In this document: piece by piece, positions 10,317 through 21,659 of the stretch
How positions within the stretch are numbered: position 1 is the stretch's first letter
How the letters are laid out: every line of letters starts with the position of its first letter
Position numbers and translations under genes: made by a program
Source: Vespa crabro
Lineage: Eukaryota; Arthropoda; Insecta; Hymenoptera; Vespidae
DNA: 64,000 nucleotides
Reading direction: 5' to 3'
Assembly: GCF_910589235.1 (NCBI RefSeq)
Contig: NC_060965.1
Location: 5,463,197 to 5,527,196, forward strand
Notes under the pieces: generated by a model
Seen by the model: the letters and a program-made list of their open reading frames with translations, nothing else
Databases searched by the model: none
Told to the model about the DNA's origin: nothing

Positions 10317-11996
10317 TTAGCCGCAAGTACCATTTTCCTTCACCATTGCCCAAACTTTGATCGTATACGAGAAACCTTTGTTTTCGGGTCCTTTGAATTT
10401 GAGTTTGACGTGTCTATAATTTGGTCCGCCTGATTCGTTAGAAACATTTTCTTCGGTATTATTGATTGGGTTTACTTTAACGCAAGTTATACAAAGTGGT
10501 CCATCAATGATAACTTCAAAGACAGCTTCAAGATTGGACGGTCCTTTTAGGTTTAGCAACAAATTGTGTTGATAAACCAATGTACCGTTGCATGTGCCCC
10601 ATATTAGATTTCCATCAGTAGCCTAAACAATGTAAAATCGTTGAAAGATGTTGATATATATATATATAGTCTTTTTTAACCCTAGTTGTACACACCTCAA
10701 CAAAAAAATGTCAAATTGTGCACTTGGGGCGTTCTACATCCCAGATACTTTGAACAGCCTGTCATTTATATAGAACGAATAATTTTGACTCCAAAAAAAT
10801 ATTGTATATTCTTGGAAGCTTCAGAAATAATAATCAGTAGGTTTGAAAGCGTATTTTCAATTCTGTCATTAGAAAAAAAAAGAAAAAAAAAACACTCATT
10901 AATCATGTAAAGCGCAAATTGTTTCAATTGAGTTCAAAGTTGGTCTGAGATCTCCTATAATCCACAGGCATAACTAGGGTTAAATCAAAATTAGTCGACT
11001 TACTCTGCTTGGTCTGAGTGGAGGAGATTCGGTAGTTCTTTTAACAATCGACTCCTTTTTTTTATTCGTACAAGATAATGTCAATTTGTTTCGTGTTTGT
11101 TTCGAGTATGCACTGTGTAAAGTTATGTTCGTACAATTATGAATAATAGGTAAAGTATAATTCGTGATATCTCTTAAAATGTTCTCATTGATCTCAGATT
11201 TTTTATAATCAAAATTTTCTTTTTTTTGATTAATTCTTATATTTTTTAATTCTGATCCAAACGACGAAGTATTCGATGAAGCTTTAAATATATCCAAATT
11301 CGGATCGTTCATGTTTTTAAACTTTTTAATCCTTTCGTCTAACGTTCCATTGTTTCTATGAATGATTCTTGAACTATTATTATTGTATCGTTTACCATAT
11401 TTCGTGGCTATTTCACGCTGACGTGCATGAAATTTATCCATAACTGCCTTTCTCTGAACATAATAATCCGTTGTATTAATAGCTCGTACGTTTCTGTTCA
11501 GTGTTAATTCATTTGATATATTTTCTACGTTTATATAACGATTGATCTCATCCATTGATATTTCTTCCTTCGAATTTGTTATATTTTTACGAGCTTTATC
11601 ATTAGTAAAAACGAAGAAATACTTCTTCCAATCGTCCATTAAATTAATATCATTATTTTCGTTTTTATCCGATCTCAGATGATTTATTTCATCGTATTTT
11701 ATCAACAATTCATCCTCCTCCTTTTTAATTGAATAATCGTTCGTTGGATAAACCTCTGAAGATTCTAATTGATGATTCTTTCTGTGAACGAATTCCTTCA
11801 TTTTTTTCCATCCTCTTCGAGAACCCAAATTTTCTTCCTTTTTCTTTTCAAGATTGTTGAATAATGTCACTCGTTTTTGGATAGACGTATCATCGTTATC
11901 AATTTTCAGAGTCGATACTACATGATAAGCTATCACTGAAAATAAAACTATCAAAGAAATAGTAATTATATCGATTTTATTTCGCGTAATAATCAT
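10317..11996 (-). CDS. Secreted or membrane-anchored protein with C-terminal MBF2-like domain
   Basis: Two coding exons, 11004-11996 (331 codons, donor AGCAGA/gtaagt) and 10317-10622 (acceptor tttag, 101 codons plus stop), join in phase 0 to give 432 residues. Residues 7-28 (KIDIITISLIVLFSVIAYHV) form a signal anchor or signal peptide. Residues 30-331 are Asn/Lys/Ile-rich with no recognised domain. The last 100 residues (GNLIWGTCNGTLVYQ, PLCITCVKVNPINNT, ESGGPNYRHVKLKFKGPENK, GFSYTIKVWAM) match the pattern I know for the insect MBF2 family: a Trp-Gly start, an Ile-Thr-x-Val strand, a Gly-Gly turn, and KFK...GF..x.I.VW at the end. Most MBF2 proteins are about 110-130 residues, so the long N-terminal part is unusual. 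The intron is largely a piggyBac-like MITE. Function is unknown; MBF2 was first described as a silk-moth transcription cofactor, but most members carry signal peptides. The domain call is moderate. Confidence 0.7.
10676..10983. mobile_element. piggyBac-like MITE with TTAA target-site duplications
   Basis: TTAA at 10676-10679 and TTAA at 10980-10983 flank a 300-base element (10680-10979). It begins CCCTAGTTGTACAC and ends ...GCATAACTAGGG, so the ends are inverted repeats of at least 8 bases (CCCTAGTT), 12 with the TTAA. TTAA duplication plus a CCCTAG terminus is the hallmark of piggyBac-family transposons. There is no transposase ORF (the 74-codon ORF inside is not similar to one), so it is non-autonomous. 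It sits in the 381-base intron of the MBF2-like gene and makes up about 80% of it. Confidence 0.8.
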
Positions 11997-12132
11997 GTTA
12001 AACTACCGAATAGATCCGAGCTTATTCGCGATGTAAAGTTCAATGATGATATCTAATTTCTCGCGAACGACTTTGTCCGTTCATTATCTATGTTGCTTGG
12101 GGTCAGAAACCTCTATTGAGTCTCTTCTCGCG

Positions 12133-12211
<79 letters not shown>

Positions 12212-12279
12212 GATTTATTCTAAGAATAATAATGAGTCCATTAAAACTAACGATTATCGTATTTTATTGAAGAGATAAT

Positions 12280-12319
<40 letters not shown>

Positions 12320-12342
12320 TAATCGATACATAGAGAAAGAGA

Positions 12343-12393
<51 letters not shown>

Positions 12394-13008
12394 TATTTAT
12401 CGTTTCCGTATTTTTCTTTCGATGTCGTTTTGTTGAAAAATAAAATACATGCGATAAGAGAAATCCATCGATTTAAAATGTCATATTACAAATGTCCAAT
12501 CAAGAAACTCGATAATTGTTAATATAATAATAAGTTTAATAAGATTTGCAGGTTTTTTTTTTATTTATTCTTTTTTTTTCTTTTTTTTCTTTTTAACACA
12601 TATCAATCACAAAGTTCATGATGATGAAATTATTTAGAAAAAATAATCTTACAATGTGAACATATTTATATCGACTTATAAAAATAAACGAAAGAAAAAG
12701 AAATGAATGAGTTTGGTAAATTACGAAAAGTCCAATGTAAAAATAATAAATTATTTAGAAATAAGAAATGAACATATTTATATCGATTTATTTAACAAAG
12801 AAAAAAAGAAAACAAAGAAAAGGAAAAGAAAAGAAAAGAAAAGAAATGAATGCGTTCGAATAGATTTGAGTCCAAATAAAAGATGAATGAATTGTTTATC
12901 AAAATTATATTACAATGGATTTATATGAATAACCAATTGTATTAAGTAAATCAAAGAAAGAAGAAAAAAAAAAAAAGAAATAAAAATAAAGGAAAGAAAA
13001 GAGAAATA
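11997..13008. other. Gene-free stretch between two minus-strand genes, rich in microsatellites
   Basis: (CT)n at 12135-12210 (with a few TG interruptions), (AT)n at 12282-12316, (GA)n at 12332-12390, then poly-pyrimidine and poly-purine runs at 12550-12595 and 12798-12845. The first 100 bases (to about 12110) are not repetitive and probably hold the promoter and leader of the MBF2-like gene; I see no TATA box in them. Confidence 0.6.
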
Positions 13009-14164
13009 TTATTTAATCGCTTCGATAGTGATCGTATCGTCGTCGTCATAGTTTCCATCGTTAGTATCAGGCTTTCTTATTTCTTTTTCTGGCTCAACTT
13101 TTGTGTCCAATTTTTCGATACCACTATCGTCATCATTGTCAACATCGAATGGACGATCAGTCGATATCGGTGGTGATCCTGATACCGGGATAAATCCAGG
13201 ATGAGATGGACTCAATACCGGATATACCTGTGATAATAAATTTCGATACAAACACACACACCCACACACGCACATACACATACACAATATTTGAAAATAT
13301 AAATAAAACTAATTTGAATTAATTTTTCATGTTAGATAATACAAAATAGAAAATTATTATTATTATTATTATTAATTACCGGATTAATTGGGAATCTAAA
13401 GTCGTAGTAGTAATATCCATAGGGTGGCAGATGAGTAAGAGTCGTTGTTTGTTTTTCTGGCAAAATAATTGGACTTCCAGGCGTTAAATCAGTATGTACC
13501 TATGAAACATGTATCCTTTTGAAATTTTATTATTTATACTTTTATATAAATTAAACGAAAAAAATGTAATCTATAGATTATATTAAAAAATAAATTATTA
13601 TTATTATATAATAATAATTATTATTATTATAATAATGAAAATGATACATTTATCACCTACCTGAAACGAATTGTATATATAATATGGTGCTAGACCATTC
13701 TGATGAGCGATTTGATAGTATTCAGGACGGATCGTTTGTGGATACTGATAATTGCTCTGATATAACTTAGCAATTGATGCAGATTGAATTTCGATGATTG
13801 AGATCGTCAGAATTAAAAAAATAAGCAACGACGTTCCACCCTGTTATTATTATTATAGATTATATATATATTTTTTTCTTTTTTTCTTTTTAGCTAACAA
13901 TAAGTTACGATAAAAACGTGATGAGAAATTTGTTATCTAACCAAAAGTATTATAAATTATGTTTCTGATACTTAACATGCAGATCACGTTCATCGAATAT
14001 ACTTAGATAAATAGGAAGGAAAAAACAGAAAAAAAAATAAACGTACGACCTTCGATTCGTTCTAAGCCGATGTATTAGTTTTATTTTTCTTTTCTCTTTC
14101 TTATCTTTTTATTTAACTTTTCTAACACGTTAGAGAATGTTAAGTGAATAGAACGAATAAATAG

Positions 14165-14206
<42 letters not shown>

Positions 14207-14277
14207 TAAAGATTTCTTTGACGATCAGAATACACTATGGTCTTTGTATTCGCGGATGACTATGATTTTACCTGCAT
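13009..14277 (-). CDS. Secreted Tyr/Pro-rich protein with acidic C-terminus
   Basis: Four coding exons: 14272-14277, 13661-13840, 13380-13499 and 13009-13227, all phase 0, giving 174 residues. The first coding exon holds only ATG CAG before a good donor (CAG/gtaaaa). Exon 2 completes a signal peptide (GGTSLLIFLILTISI, cleaved near IQSAS). The mature part is rich in Tyr and Pro (YQSNYQYPQTIRPEYYQIAH, GLAPYYIYNSFQ, LPPYGYYYYDFRFPINP, PSHPGFIPVSGSPPI). An Asp/Glu/Lys tail follows (DVDNDDDSGIEKLDTKVEPE, DDDDTITIEAIK). I do not recognise a family; composition resembles insect extracellular matrix or cuticle-associated proteins and the neighbour at 9266. A good TATA box lies about 75 bases upstream of the ATG. 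The start choice rests on the absence of any ATG in the frame of exon 2 near the signal peptide. Confidence 0.75.
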
Positions 14278-14352
14278 TGCGTACAGAGAATCTCAGTTAT
14301 TGTCAGAGAAAAACTAGCACAGAACTAACTTGAATTTCAGCCCTACTCGCGA

Positions 14353-14360
14353 TTTATATA
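14353..14360 (-). promoter_or_regulatory. TATA box (TATATAAA) of the 13009-14277 gene
   Basis: On the minus strand GGATATATAAATCGCG lies about 75 bases upstream of the start codon. A plausible transcription start (TCAAGTTAGT, near 14325) lies about 30 bases downstream of the TATA, the normal spacing. This suggests a tightly regulated, possibly tissue-specific promoter. Confidence 0.55.
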
Positions 14361-15046
14361 TCCTGTTCTCGAAGAGCAACACCCCCACCACGTGAATATC
14401 ATTCGTGAGTCTTCCTTTTTAGTTTCTACAAGCCCATAGCCGTTGCTTTTTCTCATGGGCAATCGAGGAGGATGTTTTTGTAAGGAAGATCGACCATAAT
14501 AATTAATTTTATTATACTTAACACGGCCGACAGAGGGAAAATTTGCACGAACAAATTTACGCTTTTATGATATATTCTTTCTTGTTTGTATTTTTGTTTG
14601 TATTTTTTTTTGTACTTTCGTTTGTATTTTTGCCTTCTTTCATTCTCATTTTTTTAATTTTTAACTCTCTTTTTTTTTTAATTTTTGCAAATTAACACTA
14701 AGTCGATTTAAATTAATCCAATCGAATGATAATAATCATGAAAATTAAACTCGACGTTATTATTATAGATATTTTTAAATATAGATAATTAAATTAAAAG
14801 GATATTAATCGTTCGGTATAAAATTGGCAAATCGATGATGTTAGAAATTATCGAGTTTCATTTCCTCGGTAATTAGTATCGATTTGTTCGTTTTTACTAT
14901 CGTCCTTATCTTTATCGATAAATCTCCGACATTTTATTGTAAATACTCTAACAAGAAAAATTTTAATATATCTAGAATGACTCGACGAATGTATCGACCA
15001 AAGATGAGTAAAAAGAAAACAAGCTATATACCTATATATACGTATG
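14361..15046. other. Intergenic stretch with no supported gene
   Basis: It is AT-rich. Short T-rich runs occur at 14590-14690. ORFs here are short, and the overlapping pair on both strands near 14850-15110 shows no coding character. Confidence 0.6.
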
Positions 15047-15133
15047 TATATAGGGTGAGCAATAAGCATTACTCTTTGCATTCGGAAATATTTCATTTCT
15101 AATATAATCAAATGATAAGAAGAAATTTATAAG

Positions 15134-15174
<41 letters not shown>

Positions 15175-15723
15175 CAATGGTTCAATTATTTATAATAAAG
15201 ATAATTCTCGATAGTTATAATTAAGGACGTAGTAATTAAATGAATAATAATATAATAATAATATTTCTTTTTAATACTTTCCATAATAAAAATCATCTTT
15301 GATAGTTATTAAAAATATAATTTTAATAATAATAAGAAGATAAAATTACCGTTATTTTAATTTGCAAGAATATTTTGTTTTTCTTTCTTTTTTAAACGAT
15401 TTAATTATCTATAATAAAAATAATAATCATCACAATGATTATTAACGATATAAATAAAATAATAATATGAGAATATTTTTTTTAACGATCTCTTTTTATT
15501 CATACTAATTTCTCTCTTTTTTATTTAAATTTTCTCCACTGTTAATAATAAAATTAATGATCTTCCATAGTTATTAATAATAAAATTCAAAATATAATAA
15601 AATGACGATTCTTATAAGAATATTTTCTTCTGATAATTTTATTTTTTTTTATCATGAAAATGATTTTCAATGGTGGTGATCAACAGGATAACATCTAAAG
15701 AATCATATGACTCACCCTATATA
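15047..15723. mobile_element. Possible 677-base MITE with 13-base terminal inverted repeats
   Basis: TATATAGGGTGAG at 15047-15059 is the exact reverse complement of CTCACCCTATATA at 15711-15723. Inward of the ends the match continues weakly (AATAAG against CATATG). A TA duplication of the Tc1/mariner kind is possible, but the AT context hides it. The inside is AT-rich, has no transposase ORF, and carries a recurring degenerate motif like GATAGTTATTAA near 15210, 15300 and 15565. The perfect ends in such AT-rich DNA could be chance, but the GGGTGAG core makes that less likely. Confidence 0.4.
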
Positions 15724-16024
15724 TCTATGGCGATGCAGATGTGTGTAAACCGGCTGAAAAATCGTCGAATTCGCGTTTAGATCATTTGGATGAGGAGGGT
15801 GTGGTCGAGTGTTATCTTTCACGTTCGAATTTGCATTTCTAATATTCCACCCGAAGTTGTAGGCAACGTCACCCTCCTACGAGACCGTAACATGATGCTT
15901 GATCGATGTTCCTTAGAGATCGAGAACGATCGAGAACGAGCCACACATGGGTGTGGCTTTATTTAATAAAAAAAAAGAAAAAGAGAAAAAAAAATTAAAC
16001 AAATAAAATCTTCCCTTTCTTTTT

Positions 16025-16066
<42 letters not shown>

Positions 16067-16354
16067 TAGATCTGAATTTGAATTAAAATCATGAAATGGT
16101 TTTTTCCCCCTTCTTTTCTTCTTTTATAGAGCAAATAATTAATTTTTATATATTTTTATCGATAAATCTTTTTATGAATATTCTAAGCTCATGTCGCATA
16201 TATAGAATTGTTTTATATTTGTTAAATTATTCGACAAAATTAATTAGATATTATAATTGAACGACATAACAATGACATTAATATTAATTTTAATTAATTT
16301 CCTCGAGAGAACACATTAATTAATATCAATTAATATTAATGACAATATTATATA

Positions 16355-16405
<51 letters not shown>

Positions 16406-18060
16406 TGTTGTGTGTGTATAAAATACAATTCATAAATGTTAATTAATGTTGATTAACGCGTTCGTGTTATGAATTAATATTAATATTAATATTAATATTA
16501 ATTGTTATTAATATTTTTCTTTTTTTGTTCGAATAATCGAAATGAAAAAATTGAACTGACTTCACATTGTACGTAGTCATCCATCTTGATCGAGATCATT
16601 GTCTTGACCTTATGTAACCTCATCGTTTGCTGAAGGCAGGATGAGTCAAAAAAAAATCGTGAAGTTACCAAGGAAGCATAAAATGAAGATCTAGCGAGTT
16701 AGCAAGATCGAAAATTTTGTATTAAATATATTTACATCGTTATATAGTCAGATTCTCGATTACCATCGAAATGCATTCGTCTGTGCGTCAGCAAAAGCCA
16801 AAATTGGTGTTACGTGTTAAAAGAAAAAGTAGACGAAGAGGACAGGCGCTTGGACTGGCAGAAATAAAATTTCGTTTGGAACGACGGAAGAAGATTTATC
16901 ATGATGATGATAATCAGACTAAAGGGTGCTGCGCCAGGTTAAATCTTTCGTCATAATCATTATTAAACGTACATTTTATACGGAGATATGTATATATGTC
17001 TGTTATGCGTTTTAATTCTTATTGACAAAAAACAAAATGAAAGAAAAAGATAAAGTTTCGTCGATAAAGTCGTTTGAAATCGTGTGAAATCGAATATATT
17101 TATATTAATAATATCGGAAAGAGAATTAATTTAAATAATACACTTCAATTATTATAAATAAAATCGGAAAGATTATTATATTAAGTCAATAAAATTTCAT
17201 TATTTATTCAAGACATTCGTAATTATAAATTTGAAGTATTTATACGCATGCATTTATATATACATATATATATATTTTTTTTCTTTCTTTTATTTTAATT
17301 ACTATATCAGAAATTATTAAGTTCGTTTATCAGTTTAAAGATCAGTTAAAGATTTTTTCGTTTTTCTTTTTTTTTTTTTGTTTAAATCTCGTCGAGACCT
17401 TTTATAGATATCCAAGGTCGATTTGATCGTAAAAGATAAAACTTGATTTTGCAAATTCTTTAATGAAGAGATACCACCGGAAATGCCTTTGTCCGCGATC
17501 ACTTCATTGGAATTAAAAAATTTATTTTATTACACATATTTAACGCATTTAAATACTACGCGTGCACACATAGCGTGCACGCTATCCATATCTATCGTTC
17601 AATGGAATTAATATCCCACTTAGAATGACGTCAATATCTCTCACGAAGATGTTATTTTCGGGATTTCCTACGTGCACTTTAACATTACGTGATATTCCAT
17701 GAGAAAAGTGAGAAGTAGAAGTTAAACCATTTTCGCATTATTCTTATCACTTTTCTTATTTTTCAAAGCGATCGCAGAAATTTGATAATTATTTGTTCTC
17801 ATTTCTTTTGTTTTTTTTTCGTATTATTTTTCATATTAAGTTTTCAAAAAAGAAAAGAGAAAAAATAAAAAAAAAAACAAAATAAGATAATAATAATAAT
17901 AAATAAATAAATAAAATAAAAGAGAAAGGATGAAGAGATAGACATTCAAATTTGTTATTAAAAATATATGAAATTCTTATATGGATACACACATACACAC
18001 ACACACACAAAATTCATACAAAATTCATAATAATTATAAAATTTGATAATGAAATTATGA
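15724..18060. other. Intergenic stretch
   Basis: Poly-T at 16028-16063, (AT)n then (GT)n at 16360-16418, and an (ATTAAT)n run at 16472-16502. A 61-codon basic ORF at 16771-16956 (MHSSVRQQKPKLVLRVKRKS...) has mixed codons but no similarity I know and no clear promoter. A non-repetitive segment at 15740-15950 has no ORF of interest. Confidence 0.55.
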
Positions 18061-18164
18061 TCATTGATAAACGAATAAAATTGTTCGATTAATGAATGTC
18101 ATATCGAAAGACAATTAGAAAATGATTTTAATGAATTAGAAGAATTGGACATTAAAAGAAATAA

Positions 18165-18216
18165 AGAGAGAGAGAGAGAGAAAGAGGGAGAGGGAGAGAG
18201 AGAGAGAGAGAGAGAG
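18165..18216. repeat. (GA)n microsatellite
   Basis: Two GA tracts interrupted by AAA and GGG. They explain the Glu/Arg-rich and Ser/Leu-rich ORFs on both strands. Confidence 0.9.
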
Positions 18217-18575
18217 AACATGTGGACCAGTTTGAACCAAGGCGCCCTTTCATATGAATCGATAGGAAAGTTCGTGAGGCGTCGACTACCCTCGTGGAAC
18301 TTCGCACGCCTACTAATCAATCTGCAGTAGCTTTTCGTGTTTATCAACAAGTGCCGCATACACCTGATTCTGCTCTCAACGAGCACGTTCCTTTCATCTT
18401 TCTCTTTTTCTCTCTCTCTCTTTCATTCTCTCTTTTTATTTCAATCCATATATTACAATTTTCATCATTTTCTCTCACACTCTCTATATCTCTCCATCCC
18501 CTCCCACCACCCCCTCTCTCTCTCTTTCGTTTCATTTCGATATACGTGTAATATCACATCAAATTTTCGTGAGTG

Positions 18576-18583
18576 TGACGTCA
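18576..18583. promoter_or_regulatory. Perfect cAMP-response-element palindrome TGACGTCA
   Basis: TGACGTCA lies in a non-repetitive segment (18540-18620) and overlaps a donor-like gtaagt. CREB/ATF-type factors bind this octamer. No gene start is certain nearby, so its target is unknown; the next plus-strand gene is CCP1 4.5 kb downstream. Confidence 0.3.
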
Positions 18584-18659
18584 CGTAAGTAAACCATTTC
18601 GAACTGGATATTTCGTCCTTCTTGAATCAGTTAGATCCTTGTAACAGGGCGTATTTAAA

Positions 18660-18815
18660 CGAACAATCTGTTTCATTTTTTCCTTCCTCCTTTTTCTCCT
18701 CTTCTTCTTTGTCGTCGTCGTTATCATCGTCATCATTATCGTCATCGTCATCGCCGTCATCGTCATCGTTGTCGTCATCGTCCTCGTCGTTGTTATCGTC
18801 GTAGCCGTTGTTGTT
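18660..18815. repeat. Degenerate (GTC/ATC)n trinucleotide repeat
   Basis: An imperfect trinucleotide tract (cgtcgtcgttatcatcgtc type) that reads as poly-Ser on plus and poly-Asp on minus. There is no other coding evidence. Confidence 0.8.
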
Positions 18816-18909
18816 ACTTTCGAAGGTTAGTCGGATGTTCGTACGGATGGCCACGAGAGCGTTTACGTTTTCATAGTCGTGTGTATGGGGGAACTATTAA
18901 TATCGAGTG

Positions 18910-19170
18910 TAAGTGAATTTTCAGTTTTTATTTTTAATCGAAGAAATTCATTCAAAATATCCCTCTGGTGAGATCTCTTTTCTTTTTCTCTTTTTTATAA
19001 TCCTTTCATTATCTAATCGTTTATTTATTATCTTATCGTTGTCATTTTGTGCACTTACAGATTGATTGTGATATAATGATGATATGATGATGATATTTAA
19101 CTAGCATATTGAGATTTAACATCATTCGATGTTAAACCTTTATTATTATATTTTATTAATGTGAAAAAAT

Positions 19171-19210
<40 letters not shown>

Positions 19211-19459
19211 GTATTTATTATTTAATGGCTAAATATCTCGATTATTTAAATAATTCAATGTATTTTGGTTTGCTCAGTTTCTTCTTTATTTTTTTTTTTT
19301 TATTTTCTTTTTTTATATTATCTATTCGAGAAAAGGATAATTTATAATAACAATATGTATGTGTGTGTGTGGGTATATTTGAGATTAGATATATTTAACA
19401 ATAATATTTCAAAAGTATTAATTTACGAAGGATAAGGATTAATTTGTTTGTCGACTCTC

Positions 19460-19495
<36 letters not shown>

Positions 19496-21050
19496 GTATA
19501 TATATGTACATATATATGTATATTTCTTTTGAAATTGACATTAAGGTCGAGTGGTAGTCGAAGGAGACACGTGTTCGAGGTCGATTTCGAGGAAAGTGCA
19601 TTGCTATCGTGTGCGATCCAGTGTAAACATTAATTTCTTCTGATCGTTCTATAGCGACGAAACGATTATTTTTGGCCTTTCATTTGTGTATATCTTCTGC
19701 GCAGAAGTATACCTAACCGAACGATTTTTCGTTCTCTTTTCCGTTCCTTTTATTCTCTCTTCCTCTCTCTCTTTCTCTTTCTCTCTTTCACTTTTTCTCT
19801 CTTTGTCGCTCTTTGTCGCTCTTTGTCGCTCTTTTGTCGCTCTTTTGTATCAGTTATCACTTTCGTAAGGAAATTATTAGAAAATGTATACCATTGTGTA
19901 AATAATCAATCAACACTATCATTTTGTGGTTACAATCAGCTGTCTCATAATAATTTACCGACCTACATTTTGGCGAAACTTAGAAATCGTGAAAGATTAG
20001 AACAACGTGTATGCTTTCTCGAACTTTTCGTTCGTTCATGTGACGTACTATTCTAAACACAATCTTGACAGATCATATAGTTTACTAGTATTTTTGTATA
20101 TATATATATATACATACATATATATACATATATGTATATAGATGTGTATATTCGCGTCGAATTACAAAATGTAAGATGTTAAAATTAGATATGAATAGTG
20201 CATTTCAACGATTTGTACATTTCATTTCTCTGAATATTCAGATATATTGTATATCTGTCTTTTTTTATTTTCCAAAAAAAAAAGGAATTAGTCCATCATT
20301 TTACTTATCCCCTTTTCCTTTTTTTTAATTTTTAATTATATTCGATTATAATTCTTATCATCGGTCTTACGTATTATATAGATTGTATCTTTCATTGCTT
20401 TTATGGTTTTGTTAATTATTATTATTATTATATATATATATTTTTTTATATATATTAAATTCGTATAATATTTATTAAATATATAACTACGTGTCGCTTT
20501 TTATTGTTTAGAAAAAATAAGTCAATCGTTATTGAATTTTTTTTTGTAAATACGTTTCATCTTAAACTTAATTATTTGTTCGTTATATAGCTCGTATCTT
20601 TTAACGTGTATTTATTTATTTTTTAATTATCTTATTTCTTATAACATTCTAATATTAAAATTCTTTCTTTTTCGTTTATTAACATTTCATTCATTCGTTC
20701 TTTCACATTTTAATATTATCAATACTAACTCCTATCTTGCACGTATGCTTTATCTCTCTATCTCTCTTTAAGACTCATCTCGACGTGTACGTTATTGTCT
20801 TCCTTCTAACAACGATTAGTCACGTATTCATTGTGAAATTTAAATATTTCATGACATTTTCAAGCTTCGTCGAATGTCCTTGATAAAAAAGAAATTTGTG
20901 TGAGAAATTAAAAAGATATTGAAAAAAAAAAAAATAAGCAAAAAAAGAAAAAGAAAAAGAAGAAGAAGAAAAGGAAAAGAAAAAGAAAACTGACAAATAA
21001 ATAATTAAACAAATAAATAAATAAAAACTAACCGGTTTTTGGAAAGCGGC
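18910..21050. other. Intergenic stretch upstream of CCP1
   Basis: (AT)n at 19178-19208 and 19461-19484, poly-T at 19290-19312, CT-rich at 19752-19830 with four GTCGCTCTTT-like repeats at 19804-19846, and (TA)n at 20098-20112. Mixed-sequence segments at 19540-19640 and 19850-20060 might be untranslated exons, but splice evidence is weak. Confidence 0.5.
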
Positions 21051-21056
21051 CGTAGA

Positions 21057-21065
21057 TATAAATAG
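21057..21065 (+). promoter_or_regulatory. TATA box (TATAAATAG)
   Basis: A good TATA match in a locally GC-richer setting (gcggccgtagatataaatag). Transcription would start near 21088, in non-repetitive sequence. The transcript would carry a purine-rich leader and the 32-codon ORF at 21551. Whether this is a 5' exon of CCP1 or an independent RNA cannot be told. Confidence 0.4.
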
Positions 21066-21223
21066 AAGTACCTCGTGCGTGCATGCGTGCGTGCTATGAT
21101 GCTTTTAAACATAGTTTTGGCAGCGAGAAACGTCAAACCGCTTCAGAGTCTTGAAGCGTGTGGATCGCGAATTTTGTCGAGAATTCGAGAAAAAGAAAAA
21201 GCAAGAAAAAGAGAAATAGAAAG

Positions 21224-21261
<38 letters not shown>

Positions 21262-21472
21262 CAAAATTCAAATTTGTCTCTTACAAAGAAACATTTCTTT
21301 TTTTTAAACAAAATTTTCATATCGATAAATTCGAAACGATTTCAACGATCATAATTTTTTTTTCTTCCTTTATCTCAGTCTTTATCATCATCATCGAAAA
21401 CACAAAGGCGATCTTGGTGAGAAGAAAAAAAACAGAGAATAAAAGAAAAGAGAGAGAAATAGAGAAAGAGAG

Positions 21473-21479
<7 letters not shown>

Positions 21480-21519
<40 letters not shown>

Positions 21520-21535
21520 GAGAGAAAGAAAAAGA
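21480..21535. repeat. (GA)n microsatellite
   Basis: A purine repeat in the possible leader of the 32-codon ORF. A second GA tract is at 21232-21258. The Arg/Glu-rich 159-codon ORF over it is a repeat artefact. Confidence 0.9.
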
Positions 21536-21550
21536 GAAAGAGCAGAAGAG

Positions 21551-21649
21551 ATGAAAAGTGCATTGGAAAAGTGCGACAAGGAGAACCAGCGACCGATGGA
21601 AGTGGTTGCACTCGAGGAGAATGCGGAGGACATCGAAGAGGAAGAGTAA
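21551..21649 (+). CDS. Small ORF, 32 codons, acidic peptide
   Basis: Not recognised. It reads MKSALEKCDKENQRPMEV, then VALEENAEDIEEEE, and stops with TAA. It lies right after a long (GA)n leader, but its own codons are mixed. There is no donor inside it, so it is not a truncated first coding exon. It could be a uORF or a chance ORF downstream of the TATA box at 21057. Confidence 0.25.
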   Translation: MKSALEKCDKENQRPMEVVALEENAEDIEEEE

Positions 21650-21659
21650 AAATCAAAAG

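Noticed and set aside
18660..18854. Poly-Ser and poly-Asp ORFs
   Set aside because: Trinucleotide repeat read in different frames.
21075..21554. 159-codon Arg/Glu/Lys-rich ORF
   Set aside because: Mostly (GA)n translated; the first third is probably a leader of a transcript, not protein.
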